Below are positions 45,243-56,654 of a DNA stretch of 64,000 bases, in pieces. The notes beneath the pieces were generated by a model that searched no databases, had not been told where the DNA came from, and worked only from the letters and a program-made list of their open reading frames with translations. The stretch is from Pelobates cultripes (taxonomy: Eukaryota; Chordata; Amphibia; Anura; Pelobatidae), in contig OW240915.1 in NCBI GenBank assembly GCA_933207985.1, positions 125,320,840 through 125,384,839 on the forward strand, in the 5' to 3' direction. Both the position numbers and the translations under genes were made by a program. Numbering within the stretch: position 1 is the first letter of the stretch; every line of letters starts with the position of its first letter.

Positions 45243-46455
45243 CTCTGAGTCTTTAATCGAAATAGACCAGCAGACTAAGGAAAAAAAAAAACAACACGCT
45301 TTTAACAATGGGATTAATTTAAAAAAACTGAAACTGGCTCCAAAGAGATTGAACCATTTGAGAAACTTAATTACATTAACCTATTCAAACAACCTCTTGT
45401 CTTTTAAGAAAAAAACATCACAGTCTCAATACAACAAATGCCCACAGGCAGCAAAACACAAAACCACCCTTCTGCCTTTGTTTTATGTACAATAAGCTAG
45501 TACAATATAAAGGATTAATATATTCAAAATTGAGGCCTATGCTGGTAGTGTATTAAAAAATGAAGGCCTGAAAAAAACTACTAGGCCTGAACTATTGTAA
45601 TCAAATCAGCATTCAAATACAAAAAGAAGCAGCATGGAAGCTTAAAAAATGAAGGCCTGAAAAAAACAAACTTCTAGGCCTGAACTATGGTAATCAAATC
45701 AGCATTCAAATACACAACGAAGCGGCATGGAAGCCTACTATAGTGTATTTTAATGCAGGGCTAGGCCTGTACTCTGATAGTCAAAACCCAATAAAACTCA
45801 ACTCAGATATTTGAAACCCACAAAAAAAAATACTAATATATTCAAAATTGAGGCCTGATGCCCAAGCTTGTATATTAAAATGGAGGTCTGCACTAGGATA
45901 CAAAGGAATCAAATTAGCATTCAAATACAAAACGAAGCCGCATGGAAGCCTACTCTAGTGTATTCAAATGCAGGGCTAGGCCTGTACTCTGATAGTCAAA
46001 GCACAAGAAAACTCAACTCAGATATTTGAAACACACAAAAACAACCTGTATGATATCTTTGTTTTATGTAGCAAAATAAGCTAGTACGATATAAAGGATT
46101 AAAAATAATAATTGAGGCCTATGCTGGTAGTCTATTAAAATAAAATAAAAATGAAGGCCTGAAAACTACTAGGCCTGAGCTATGGTAGTCAAAACACAAC
46201 AAACTCAGGTATTTGAAACACACAACAAAACTAATATATTCAAAATTGAGGCCTGATGCCCAAGCTTGTATATTAAAATAGAGGCCCATACTAGACTCCA
46301 CACACAATCAGCCCTTGATTTCCCATGCAGAGGATAATTAAACAAAGTACTTTATTTTTTTACTCCCCCCAAAAAATAAATCTGACTATCTATTAATGTG
46401 TTATTACCTCATAAATAACCTTTGTAGAAGTCTAAAATTCGTGGTCGCCAAATGT
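45243..46455 (-). other. Noncoding repeat-rich interior of an LTR element (tentative)
   Basis: Contains several irregular copies of a roughly 200-bp unit (words TTCAAAATTGAGGCCT, AGGCCTGAACTATGG, TACTCTGATAGTCAAA). Just left of the next LTR the minus strand reads TTTGGCGACCACGAA, a plausible primer-binding region. No coding domain recognised. Confidence 0.35.
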
Positions 46456-46962
46456 GGTGTATCACCAAATTAATATATATATTACACAAGGTTCGTCTAC
46501 ATTAAAAGGTATTTATTAAAAGGCAACAACACAATATTATAAATGTATCACAAACACACAGCCCAGACCCACGGAGCAACAACCCTTTTTAAATCTATCT
46601 ATCTATATAGTAACCCCTTCCACACACGCTTGATCTCACCCACGGTTAGGCCTTCACATCTAGTAATGGCTCACTGCTGCAAGTTCAACATCACATCCAC
46701 CAAGGAAGAAAAGGAAGCAACAGAGAGTAACATGGTTCACCATGCTAGCACATGGCGTCTGCACATCTGCTCTGCAGCACAGCCAAGAAGGAACAGAGAG
46801 GAATGGAGAAAGGGGAAGTGGTTATCTCTTTCCTGACTTGTAAAGGTATTGAATTACCAATTAACATTTCAAAAGGGTAAAGCTTATCCCACTGTAAGAA
46901 AAGCAAACATGAGCTTGGTCACATGACCCCTGGTCACCATATTAGTTTGATGACAGAATGTC
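46456..46962 (-). repeat. Probable LTR on the minus strand
   Basis: About 507 bp, read on the minus strand from TGACATTCTGTCATC to GGTGATACACCACA, with TG...CA ends and an AATAAA near 46505-46515. It directly precedes the TGG-starting primer-like sequence. No target duplication could be checked because the left flank is lost. The gag-like frame from the right reads into it, so it appears inserted in, or joined to, another element. Confidence 0.45.
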
Positions 46963-48077
46963 ACCACACTGGGTATTCCTCTGAGGTCACTGGGTAACAC
47001 GCTTTGGGTGCTTGGGGGGCAGAGGCCAAATGCGCTCTGTCCCGATGCCAGCGCTTCGGCTGGGGCAGCTGGGTTAGGCCTTGGCTGGGGAGGGGAAATA
47101 GTACTTACCCCCTCCTTCTGGTGTCCCTGCAAGGGTAGTTGGGGATCTGGACAAGCTGTCCAACATCCCTGTAAGTCGGGTGCAGAGACCACGGTCTCCT
47201 CTGCACCTTCTGGGAGACTAGTGTCTCCTCTTTGTGGGGTAAGTTGCCACTGGGAAGGAAGGAAGGCACCTTCGGCTCCCTGGGATACACACTGCCGCTG
47301 GGGAGGAAGGACGGCACCTTCTGCTCCCTGTGGTACACACTGCCGCTGGGGAGGAAGGACGGCACCTTCAGCTCCCTGGGATACACACTGCTGCTGGGGA
47401 GGAAGGACGGCACCTTCAGCTCCCTGGGTTACACACTGTCGCTGGGGAGGAAGGACGACACCTTCAGCTCCCTGGGTTACACACTGCCACTGGGGAGGAA
47501 GGATGGCACCTTCAGCTCCCTGTAACTTGCACTGCCGCTGGGGAGAGAGACCGGTTGTCTCTTCTCCCTTGTCAACACACTGCCGCTGGGGAGTCAGACC
47601 GACTGTCTCGACTCCCAGTGATGATGGTTGCTGCAGGGATGAGGGACCAACAATCTCCTCTCCCTGGGATGCTGTCTGCCGCTGGGGAGAGAGACCGGTT
47701 GTCTCCTCTCCCTTGACAACCCACTGCCGCTGGGGAGTCAGAGCGACTGTCTCAACTCCCAGTGATGATGGTTGTTGCAGGGACGAGGGACCGACAATCT
47801 CCTCTCCCTGGGATGCTGTCTGCCGCTGGGGAGAGAGATCAATTGGCCACAGCCCCAATCTCCGCAATCGGAGCTGAAATTCCCATGCCGCTCGATTCTC
47901 CTCATCCAACTTGCGCATGGTTGCCAGGATCATCTCTAACGAGGGATCCGGGCCATACCTGGTTAACCGCCTCTTTGCCTCCTCCATGTAAGCGGCACCC
48001 TCAAAGAGATAGGTCATGTTTGCTGTGACCAGGGGCGCTGTACGAATACTAGCGTTGCCCTCAAATTGTAATTCCAA
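46884..48077 (-). CDS. Gag-like ORF of an LTR element with 48-nt internal repeats
   Basis: A 397-codon frame starting 64 bases inside the LTR of 48141-49264, where a first ORF would be expected. Residues 1-80 are helical and charged (capsid- or matrix-like, no named domain). Residues about 80-180 hold two copies of a roughly 48-residue unit. Residues about 180-280 hold some six copies of a 16-residue unit with Leu-Pro-Pro-Gln-x-Gln-Cys and Gln-Gly-Ala-Glu-Gly. The last about 26 codons lie in the neighbouring LTR, so the natural C-terminus is lost. No protease, RT or integrase follows. A long frame on the opposite strand is a by-product of the repeats. Function as Gag is inferred from position only. 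Confidence 0.5.
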   Translation of the reverse strand: MELQFEGNASIRTAPLVTANMTYLFEGAAYMEEAKRRLTRYGPDPSLEMILATMRKLDEENRAAWEFQLRLRRLGLWPIDLSPQRQTASQGEEIVGPSSLQQPSSLGVETVALTPQRQWVVKGEETTGLSPQRQTASQGEEIVGPSSLQQPSSLGVETVGLTPQRQCVDKGEETTGLSPQRQCKLQGAEGAILPPQWQCVTQGAEGVVLPPQRQCVTQGAEGAVLPPQQQCVSQGAEGAVLPPQRQCVPQGAEGAVLPPQRQCVSQGAEGAFLPSQWQLTPQRGDTSLPEGAEETVVSAPDLQGCWTACPDPQLPLQGHQKEGVSTISPPQPRPNPAAPAEALASGQSAFGLCPPSTQSVLPSDLRGIPSVVTFCHQTNMVTRGHVTKLMFAFLTVG

Positions 48078-48122
48078 ATGAACTGTGTCTCTGAGCTGCT
48101 TTACCTTGCACTAGGACGCCAT

Positions 48123-48139
48123 CCCACCGCTTGCCACCA
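48123..48139 (-). promoter_or_regulatory. Putative primer-binding site
   Basis: Minus strand TGGTGGCAAGCGGTGGG, one base inside the LTR. TGGTGGC-type sites recur in LTR retrotransposons of fish and frogs. Confidence 0.6.
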
Positions 48140-48140
48140 A

Positions 48141-49264
48141 TGTAACGGAACAGCTGGCACCCCGACCGGGTACCTTCCGCTGACGGATGCTCCTAGTGCT
48201 TTCCGAGGACTCCAAGCACTCATCCTGACACCATAACCACTGCAGACCCCACGAACCGCCGCTGCTTGGTTGGGATCTCGCCGTCTCCACCCACTCTGGA
48301 CCCAGGACCAGGGTCCAGCTTCCAGCAGGTCGACCTCTCTCCGAATTCCAGAGAGCAGGAACAGGAACAAGCTCTTAGCAGAGCTTAGTGATTATACCCT
48401 GGGGAGTATAGTGATTATAGCAATCCCCAGAGTGTAGTTTCTCCAATCCCCCAAACATGAGCCGAAACTTCATGAAGGTACAAGATGATCTGTTTATTGG
48501 CACACAAAGAACCTTCTTTTATGCAGGTCCCCATGCAAGGGGACATCCCACTGGGTGGGACACAGTACAACCAATCACACAATGGTTACATCCCACACAT
48601 CTCCTCCCCTTAGCCTGAGAGGTAACCCAATTATCCATACATTTTAAAACACACTTTTTACCCAACTTTCATAACTCTAAAACTATATATCACATTCACA
48701 TAAAACTACATATTCACAATCAATCCATTTAGGGGAACAACATATTAAAAAATGGCCTGAATCAGAGCAGGGGTTCAGAAGTTAGCACAAGTATCTTTTG
48801 GGGCCTGGCTGGCAGCATGGCTATCTGGCCCAAACTGGTTTCAGAGTCTACTATTCTGGAGATAATTGAGAAGTAATGCAATTATCTCCAAGGACAGAAG
48901 CAAAACTCCATTAGCCACATGGCAGACAAAGGACAACAAAAGACATAAAAATACATACTGTTACATTTATCACATAGAACCTACACATTTCCAATTTACC
49001 GAACACATAATAGCATATATAATATAGCAGACCGCCTGAATGCAATCTGCTACACAGTCTTAAAGGGACATTGTTCCTAAAAGTCATAATATATCCAGGG
49101 ATGGTTTTTAAAGGGCCAGCAGCAGCACCATACAAACCAATATGCCCAAATATTGTACTTGAAGGGCCAAATAACCCAGGGCCATAGTCATGAGGCAAGA
49201 GGCTGGCAATCAGGCTCCTCCAACAGCCAGGGGAAAATCCGGTGACAAAAGGCGTTTTGTCACA
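48141..49264 (-). repeat. 5' LTR (1124 bp) of the gag-like element
   Basis: Ends are TGTAACGG (plus strand left) and GTCACA (right), giving TGTGAC...GTTACA on the minus strand. Minus-strand TATA-like CATAAAAG is at 48516-48523 and AATAAA at 48493-48498, so the R region would be very short. The primer-binding site follows immediately. Confidence 0.72.
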
Positions 49265-49640
49265 CTCATACCAAAACGAGCCATACTGGTCCTCCAGTAG
49301 AGATTAAATTTTATCCTACCTCTACGAAATCAGGTCCTATCCACGTTTTGGATAATCTATTGGAATCTCAACTCACTTCCATCCCTGATTCCCCACTAGT
49401 AGCTTTTCAAGGGAAACCCCTAACCAATACAATTTTATGCTTTACATTCATATGATATCACTCCGACTAGGACATAACCCTCATTCCTTCTTGGGCCATT
49501 TATTCCGCATTGGACCAGCCACAGCTGCCTCCGGTAATCACGTACTGTAGCGGAGGGGTAGTATAAGCCACGGTATCTCCGCTGGTAACAGGAACAGCAA
49601 AAACCAATCCTCGTAAATAAATACTGCATACAATAATCCT
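49265..49640 (+). pseudogene. DIRS-type tyrosine recombinase remnant
   Basis: The plus strand encodes, across a frameshift near 49445, a Leu-x-Gly-Lys-Pro-Leu-Thr segment and then Gly-His-Leu-Phe-Arg-Ile-Gly-x-Ala-Thr-Ala-Ala (about 49492-49527). His-x-x-Arg followed by Ile-Gly-x-Ala-Thr is the signature of DIRS/Ngaro tyrosine recombinases. A stop follows at about 49546. The RT part is not present. The element inserts via recombination of circular DNA in its family; this copy is dead. Confidence 0.6.
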
Positions 49641-51137
49641 GGTAGCTTTGTAAGAATCCTTCCTTCCCAAGAACTAGACGTCACATAGGCTGGGAGTCAA
49701 CTCGCTTTTAATCACAGGTCACAGTATTTATGGGATTCCCCATGCAAGGGGTTTCCCTACTGACATTACAGAGGTTGTACAGTAGGGGACTACATGGGGA
49801 ACTTAACAACCTGGACATTCAGAATTCAGAATTTTATTCATTGATTTTAGCAGGGTCATGAAATTTATTTTGAATATTTTACTAGGTTCTGATGCTAATA
49901 AGTAGCCCATTGAATCTTTAGTCCAGGTGAAATCATACTTACTTTTTATATAATTTTTATCTGCTGAGGAAGTGTTTATTTCTAAAATTAAAGATTTATT
50001 GACATACCACTCCTGTTGGAGTTGTAGGCTTCCTCAGGCCAACTATTACTACATCTGGTAGAGTTACATAAAAATTCAAGAACTATAGAAAACTGTAAGT
50101 AGATATCTAAGTAGTTATGTATACACGTAACCTCTTTTTCCCCATAATCATATTAATTAAATATTAATTGGCCTCAGATGTTTATAGAAGACAAAACCTT
50201 GTCTACCCATATACTGGCAGCTTCAAAACTAATCAATGCACGAGATTTGAAAAAAAAAATAAAATAAAAATGTCTCTCCAAAATGGAATGAGGAAGAATC
50301 TCAATATATCAATGTAAATGTAATTGGATATAATATAATCAGGAGTAATCCTTTCATATCAACTAATCACATCACATGGAAAAATTGCTAATCATAACTT
50401 AACATTAAAAACTTAGTCAGTAAAATCTTCTTTACTTACCTATTCTCAATATTTCTTATTTCCTCTCTTTGAGAATAGAATATATTTATCTTTTGCTGCA
50501 ATGTTTACATGTTTATGTTTGTCAGTATCTTGTTGTACATTGTTCTCTTAAGGAAAACATAACTTCTTGCTTATTGCATTAAGACCTTTGTTGTCAATAT
50601 TATGTTATATACATATATAATTGTATTCTGCATGTTTCTCTTTTTATACATTATTAAATAAAGAGTTATAAATGAAAAAAAATGTCATAACTGTTTTACA
50701 AAGAAGTATTTGGTAAATAGCTCCAGAGCAATTTAGACCATAGATGCATCAATATCACATTTAGTAAATAACAAGACAATGTTAATAATTATTTATTAGC
50801 AAAGATTACTCAGATGACGTGGTATACTCACATTTGTGACTTTTATGTCTCTGATAGTCCATTCGTTAAGGTCAGTACTTGACACAGTAGTCACTGTTAT
50901 GTCACCGTATGTATTTGTTTTATTTCTAGACCAATAATTTTAGCTTTCCCCCTTAAAATGGCATATCACAAAGTGTTATACATAGTGACAGAAAATAATA
51001 GTTCTGTATAGGTATTTGCTTCATGCCTGAACTGCATTCTAAATTATATAGAGATTTATTTTGGCTATAATAATTTCTGTTTTAGAGCTATTTTATTTTT
51101 TAACAATTACTTTCTACTTAATAAAGTACATACTAAT
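49641..51137. other. AT-rich noncoding sequence
   Basis: 49680-49830 may be DIRS flank (a short inverted pair CCCCATGCAAGGGG is visible). The rest is AT-rich with no recognised gene or repeat family. Confidence 0.5.
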
Positions 51138-52056
51138 TGTAGTGGAATGGACATTTGCAAGCTAGTTTTTATTTCCTATATTGACTGTCCGTATTCCTAC
51201 CCCATGTTACTTTGTCTGTTTCCCTGGTTATTTCATGTGGTTCCTCTTTGGCCATTCGGAAGACTTCATACGAACGGAATCCATTCGTCTCCCGAACGAT
51301 GACCACCCCTGTGCCCCATTAGCATGTTAATACCAACCACTTAAACCGCAAGGTAGAGGTAGGAGTGCTTCTCCTGGGTGGCTGCCATTTCATATAACCA
51401 AACATGTGGCTGAGAGAATGGCGACCATCTTGTCTCCCGAACGAGGGCATCGGTACTTGGTCGTTGAGTGCCTAGAACTATTTTGGGCTATGTACTTGCG
51501 TGAACCACCTACACAAGCAGTGTTCAGGAGATATAAACTACTGAACAGGAGGAACATTCATATTCTGAACGTGTGAGATTTCCTTGTATGGTTTTCACAC
51601 AGGAGCCCCACAAAACTTCCACACAATGGCATTCCCGTTCTACCAAACCGATCTGAGTGAGTCTTGGATATATTGTTCACTCAGATTGGGGCTTTTCGGG
51701 AATGTACTTTTTGTGGGGTTCCCAGGTATGGTTGGGGGACTTTTGGGGCACAAGATATTTTGTGGACTTATTGGGCCTGAGAGATAATTAAATTAGAGGA
51801 GTTTACTCAGGCAATTATATCTCAGGCACAAGGGATCTTGGGATTAAAACCCCTGCATTTTCTGCATGTGAAACCCCTTGCACGGGACTGGGCATAAAAG
51901 CAGTGTATGTGACAATAAAATTCAGTTGTACCCTGAGAGCTGAGTGTCGTTGCTGGGGAATTGGTGGGATATCCTTGGATTGTTTTATTTGTTCCTGAGT
52001 GTGTTTTGGCATAACCAGTGGAGAAGAGTCCCTACTAGGACTAGGGATCCGCTACA
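51138..52056 (+). mobile_element. Solo LTR (919 bp) with near-perfect 5-bp target duplication
   Basis: Begins TGTAGTGG and ends CCGCTACA, flanked by CTAAT (51133-51137) and CTAGT (52057-52061). CATAAAAG at 51893-51900 and AATAAA at 51914-51919 define U3 and R; the following 137 bp would be U5. No internal region is present, so it is the product of LTR-LTR recombination. The family is not identified. Confidence 0.78.
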
Positions 52057-52934
52057 CTAGTCCTCTATTTCTCCAACCTGTCATGCCTCTGCACCCTTTG
52101 CTGATATTACGTTTGCTATAATGTTTGTCATCTTTTAGAAACACTTGACACTAGAGACACAAAGAGACACTAGAGACACAATTACCACTTCATCTCGTGG
52201 ATGTTGTCTAGGTGCAGTGTCCTTGACCCCTTAACTCCTCAATGTAATGTTTATATTGGAGGTTTAAGACTGGCAGACAGCCACTAGAGGACTTCCTGCT
52301 GTTTCATAGAGTTTGACTCCATGAACAATGCTGCACATTCTCACATCTTGCATGAGGATGTCCAGCATCTTCTAAATCCCCATAAGAAAGCATTTCCTAT
52401 GGGGAAGACCTAATGCGTGCACAGCACATGTGCATTAAGTTCCCCCATTGGCTGACGTTGGCGGAGGAGGAGCACAACCCAACACCGTGAGATATTAGGG
52501 GGATAGATAGGGTAGAAGAGAAATATGTCCGGTGTCCTTCTAGGTTGCATACCTTTCCTTTTTCACTTTTATTTCCCACCCCTCTTACAGGTACAGGGAT
52601 TTGGGATCTTGTATTTCCTTAGTGTTTGGCATGTCTTTATCCAGATCCGTTGGTATATATGAGGTCTGTTTTATCATTGTAGTACCATGTTGTATACTGC
52701 ATGAATAAAACAAATACTTTAAAAGGAACTATCCCATTGGATTTGTCAGGATTTTCCTGTCAGTTCTCTCATTAGATGGCTATTGGAACATAGCAAATTC
52801 ATGGTTCTGGGCCCTAGGTTGCCACCCAGGGGTACAATATGGTTAATCTTGCTCTGATCTAATGAAGTTAAAGTATAGAGTCAGGGCACTTACTGTAATA
52901 TAATGTATTTTTAAATAAGGGTATCTTAAAGGTT
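52057..52934. other. Noncoding sequence with a possible old MITE
   Basis: 52210-52500 resembles the GC-rich MITE family (CAGCCACTAGAGG, CCATAAGAAAGCA...TCCTATGG), but clear ends are absent. No gene. Confidence 0.4.
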
Positions 52935-53432
52935 CTTAAACTGTTTTGACAGGAACATTATGTGCCCAAAGAATGAGGTCAGCTGACTACCTGAATATAC
53001 TGAATGACCAGGTAACTCCATAAATAGATTTTTTTCGTCCATAATGGCACGGGCATATTCCAAGAGGAAAATGCCAGGATTTATCGGGCTCAAACTGTGA
53101 AAGAGTGGTTCAGGGTGAACGAGACATCATTTTCACACATGGATTGGTCACCACAGTGTCCAGACCTTAACCCCATTGAGAATCTTTGGAATGTGTTGGC
53201 GAAGGCTTTGCGCAGTGGTCCGACTCTCCCATCATCAATACAAGATCTTGTTGAAAAATGAATGCAACACTGGATGGAAATACATCTTGTGACATTGCAA
53301 AAGCTTATCGAAACAATGCCACAGTGAATATGTGCCGTAATCAAAGCTAAAGGCAGTCCAACAAAATATTAGAGTGTGACCTTTTTTTTTTTTTTTTTTG
53401 GTGGCGACTTATTTTTGGCCAGGCAGTGTATA
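52935..53432 (+). pseudogene. Tc1/mariner transposase 3' fragment
   Basis: The C-terminal part of a Tc1-type transposase in broken frames. One part has Arg-Ser-Ala-Asp-Tyr-Leu-Asn; the next (from about 53100) reads [16 protein letters not shown], the region carrying the last acidic residue of the DD34E triad. A stop occurs near 53260. It ends at TTTGGCCAGGCAGTGTA, which resembles a terminal repeat. A T-run at 53381-53399 interrupts it. The N-terminal half is missing. Confidence 0.85.
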
Positions 53433-54236
53433 TCCCCCAGTATCGACATGCTAAATGTATCTTTTTCATCAGAAAACAGCCCTCTTTTTAACATATTAGC
53501 AATCAGTAATTACTTATTCTGTCACACTACTCTCAGTAAAAGAATTAGAATCATCCATTTGTTTAAAAAAAAAGTACATTTTCAACTTATATCATATTAA
53601 GTCAATATGATAACATTTTTTATTGCCTCTGTGTAGAAAAAATACTTTTATTCTTTTGCGTTTCCTTTCATTCCTCTTTATTATTTTAGGGAATATATAT
53701 AGTGCATAAAGAGACAACATATAGTGAATTATATAATGAAATTACACTCTTCATAAGGTTAGATTTCATTATAGCTTGGTATGTGACTTTGTGCTACTGC
53801 AATCTATGATAAGTATTTGGTTTAGGCAGATACTCTGTGCATAAATTGTGGTTTTCTGTATATTTATGTGTTTAGCATGCACACAGGATTATATTATGAA
53901 ATATTATAGTCACCGACATAAACATGCAGAGATGGCAATGGCAGGTTTGCACGAGCTGCTGCATTTTCATCTGTAGAAAACAAGATGTTGATTAGTATTT
54001 CAAAGCAGAGGAAATAAAAATTAATCTGCTTTTATTCTGAAAGAAGATATGGTATTGCTCATGTTGTGAAAGTGGAATTATATATGAGACAAAAAAAAAT
54101 AGGCAAAATTGGTAAAATAAGATATAAAGACACTGGAGTTTGCTTGAAAGTAGGCTATTTAAAGTAGTCTCTTTTAAGTAGGAGTTAAAACAACAGGAGT
54201 TGAAACTACAAGGGAGTTTAAACCAAGAGGGTTAAC
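53433..54236. other. AT-rich noncoding sequence
   Basis: No gene or known repeat recognised. 54100-54236 probably includes the LINE 5' UTR, which ends in a T-run at 54237-54254. Confidence 0.45.
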
Positions 54237-54283
54237 ATTTTTTTTTTTTTTTTTCTCACTTGTGTTTTTTGTTACTGGGGATG

Positions 54284-55272
54284 AGTGCTAGCAAGATTGC
54301 AAATTTAACTCCGTGCACATCATGCCGCATGTATGCATGCCTGGATGATTCTGTCCAGGGTCCATACCTCTGTGGTGGGTGTGAGCGAGTGGCATTTCTG
54401 GAAGCTCAGATTAGAGATCTGGAGAGGCAAATTGTAACACTGAGGGAGATTGACAATCTTGAGAGGAGTCTGCTGCTCACTGAGCAGAGTTTAGTGGGGA
54501 CAGGTAGTGGAGAGGGAGGAGATAAGACAGATGGGGAACAGGCACGTAGCTGGGTGACAGTGGGGAGAGGAAGCAGGGGGGGAGGGAAGAGAAAAGGTTT
54601 AGCTAGTCCTGATCTCATGCAGCCTAACAGATTTGCCCGTTTGAGTGAAGATGTTGGGAGCATCAGCTCAGGAGTAGCTGTACTGCAGGAAGCTGTTCCT
54701 GCTAACAGCCGTGGAAACAGCCCCTCTAGTACGGGTGGGGTTGAGAGGGTAAGGAAGGCTAGACAGGTTGTGGTGGTAGGGGACTCTATTATTAAGAGAG
54801 TAGATAGGGTAATCTGCCACTCTGATCGACTCAACCGGACAGTTTGCTGTCTCCCGGGTGCTCGGGTCCGGCATGTTGCCGACAGAGTGGAGGGATTATT
54901 GGGAGGGGCTGGAGATGACCCAGCTGTCATGGTCCATATTGGTACCAATGACAAAGTCAGAGGAAAATGGAAGGTCCTAAAGAATGAGTTCAGGGAACTA
55001 GGAAGTAAGCTTAAGAAAAGGACCTCCAAGGTAATTTTTTCAGAAATATTACCTGTGCCGCGCGCTACAGCAGAAAGGCAGCGGGAGATTAGAGAGGTCA
55101 ATGCGTGGCTAAAGTCTTGGTGCAGGAAATAGGGTTTTGGGTTTTTAGAGCACTGGGACGATTTTGCACTTGGGTACAACCTGTATAGTCATGATGGATT
55201 GCACCTAAACGGAAGAGGGTCTGCTGTGCTGGGGGATAGGATGGCTAGAAGGTTGGACGAGATTTTAAACTA
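54284..55272 (+). pseudogene. CR1/L2 LINE ORF1 with esterase domain, one nonsense codon
   Basis: ORF1 of the LINE. The N-terminal Cys cluster (Cys-x2-Cys ... Cys-x2-Cys, residues about 9-30) suggests a small zinc-binding fold, followed by a short coiled coil (about 35-70) and a Gly/Ser-rich linker. From about residue 165 comes an SGNH-hydrolase/esterase domain: Gly-Asp-Ser-Ile with the nucleophile Ser, then His-Ile-Gly-Thr-Asn-Asp. A TAG at 55130-55132 stops translation. The same frame then continues with Ser-His-Asp-Gly-Leu-His (catalytic Asp and His) and ends at 55272. CR1-type ORF1 proteins carry such esterases; their exact role is debated. Start chosen at 54284 rather than the upstream in-frame ATG at 54260, because the Cys cluster follows closely. 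Confidence 0.85.
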
Positions 55273-55439
55273 GTGGTAGGGGGGGAGGGTCAAAGCAATC
55301 TAGAAAATGGAGATATGATGGAAAAGAGATGGGCTTTAGCTCAGAACAAAGGGGGTGGAGATGGGGGGAGGGGAAAACTCAGAACAGAGGAGGTATGTAA
55401 TATTGATAATTCACAAAAAGTACAAAAGACTCATGATAA

Positions 55440-56644
55440 TATTAAATGTATGCTTACTAATGCAAGGAGCCTATATAACAAAATGGGGAACTAGAGGCAA
55501 TAGCATACACTAAACAATATGATATAATAGGCATAACAGAAACATGGTGGGATGAGACACATGACTGGGCAGTTAATTTAAATGGGTATACGTTATTTAG
55601 GAAGGATAGGAAAAACAAGAAGGGTGGTGGGGTATGTTTATATGTCAACCGTTAGTTAAAGTCAAATCTTAGGCATGTGGAGTGTGACGAGGAAAAGGTG
55701 GAGGCTTTATGGGTAGATATCTGCTTGGGGAAAACAAAGGGAAATCAATTATTGGTTGGGATATGTTATAAACCACCTAATGTAAATATTAATGAGGAAG
55801 AACAGCTGTAAGAGCAAATTGAGAAAACTGCAAATCGAGGTAACACGTTAATTATTGGAGATTTTAATTATCCAGACATAAATTGGGAAAGAGGGACTAG
55901 TACTTCAGCAAGGGGAATCAGGTTTTTGAATGTGTTAAATGACACCTTTATGTCACAACTGGTACAAGCACCAACTAGACAGGATGCTTGTCTGGATCTT
56001 GTCATAACAAACAATGTTGATCTTTTAACCAACATTCAAGTAGGGAGCATTTGGGAAATAGTGATCACAATATGGTAAATTTTGAAATAAACTCAAAAAA
56101 GCAAAAGCAGGTGGGGTATACTAAAACATATAATTTTAAAAAAGCCAATTTCAATAAGATTAGGGCAGCTCTACAACATATCGACTGGCATAAACTCCTT
56201 AGTGATAAAAACACTGAGGATAAATGGAAACTATTCAAACATATATTAGAAAGGTACATTTCTCAGTATGTACCATTGGGTAATAAATATAAAAGAAACA
56301 AATTAAAACCAATGTGGCTTAGTAGAGAAGTAAAACAAGAGATTAAAAATAAGAAAAGGGCATTTAAAGCATTTAAATCAGACAAATCAAAGGCATCCTA
56401 TTTAAGATATAAGGAAGCCAATAACACTTGCAAAAAGGCAATTAAAGTGGCTAAACTAGAAAATGAGAAATTGATAGCTAAAGAATGCAAAACCAACCCC
56501 AAAATTTTTTTCAAGTACATCAATTCTAAAAAAACAAAAAATGAAAGTGTAGGTACACTTGAAACAGAGTTGGGTTTATTAGCTAATGAAGACCAGGAAA
56601 AAGCAGAAATTCTAAATAACTATTTTTCATTCAGTATATATTAA
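55440..56644 (+). pseudogene. CR1/L2 LINE ORF2, endonuclease part, disrupted
   Basis: The first part of ORF2 encodes an apurinic-type endonuclease: Asn-Ala-Arg-Ser (about 55458), Thr-Glu-Thr-Trp (about 55536), Gly-Asp-Phe-Asn (about 55857) and Ser-Asp-His-Asn (about 56060). The frame is broken by a shift near 55490, stops near 55653 and 55810, and a shift near 56040. 56051-56644 is then open: a Lys-rich linker leading to the RT. Frame is lost again near 56635. Confidence 0.85.
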
Positions 56645-56654
56645 TGAGGATCCT

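Noticed and set aside
47008..47877. 289-codon plus-strand frame opposite the gag-like ORF
   Set aside because: Antisense shadow of the 48-nt repeats; the minus-strand frame is correctly placed after an LTR and primer site.
54406..55179. 257-codon minus-strand frame
   Set aside because: Antisense of LINE ORF1, whose esterase motifs are on the plus strand.
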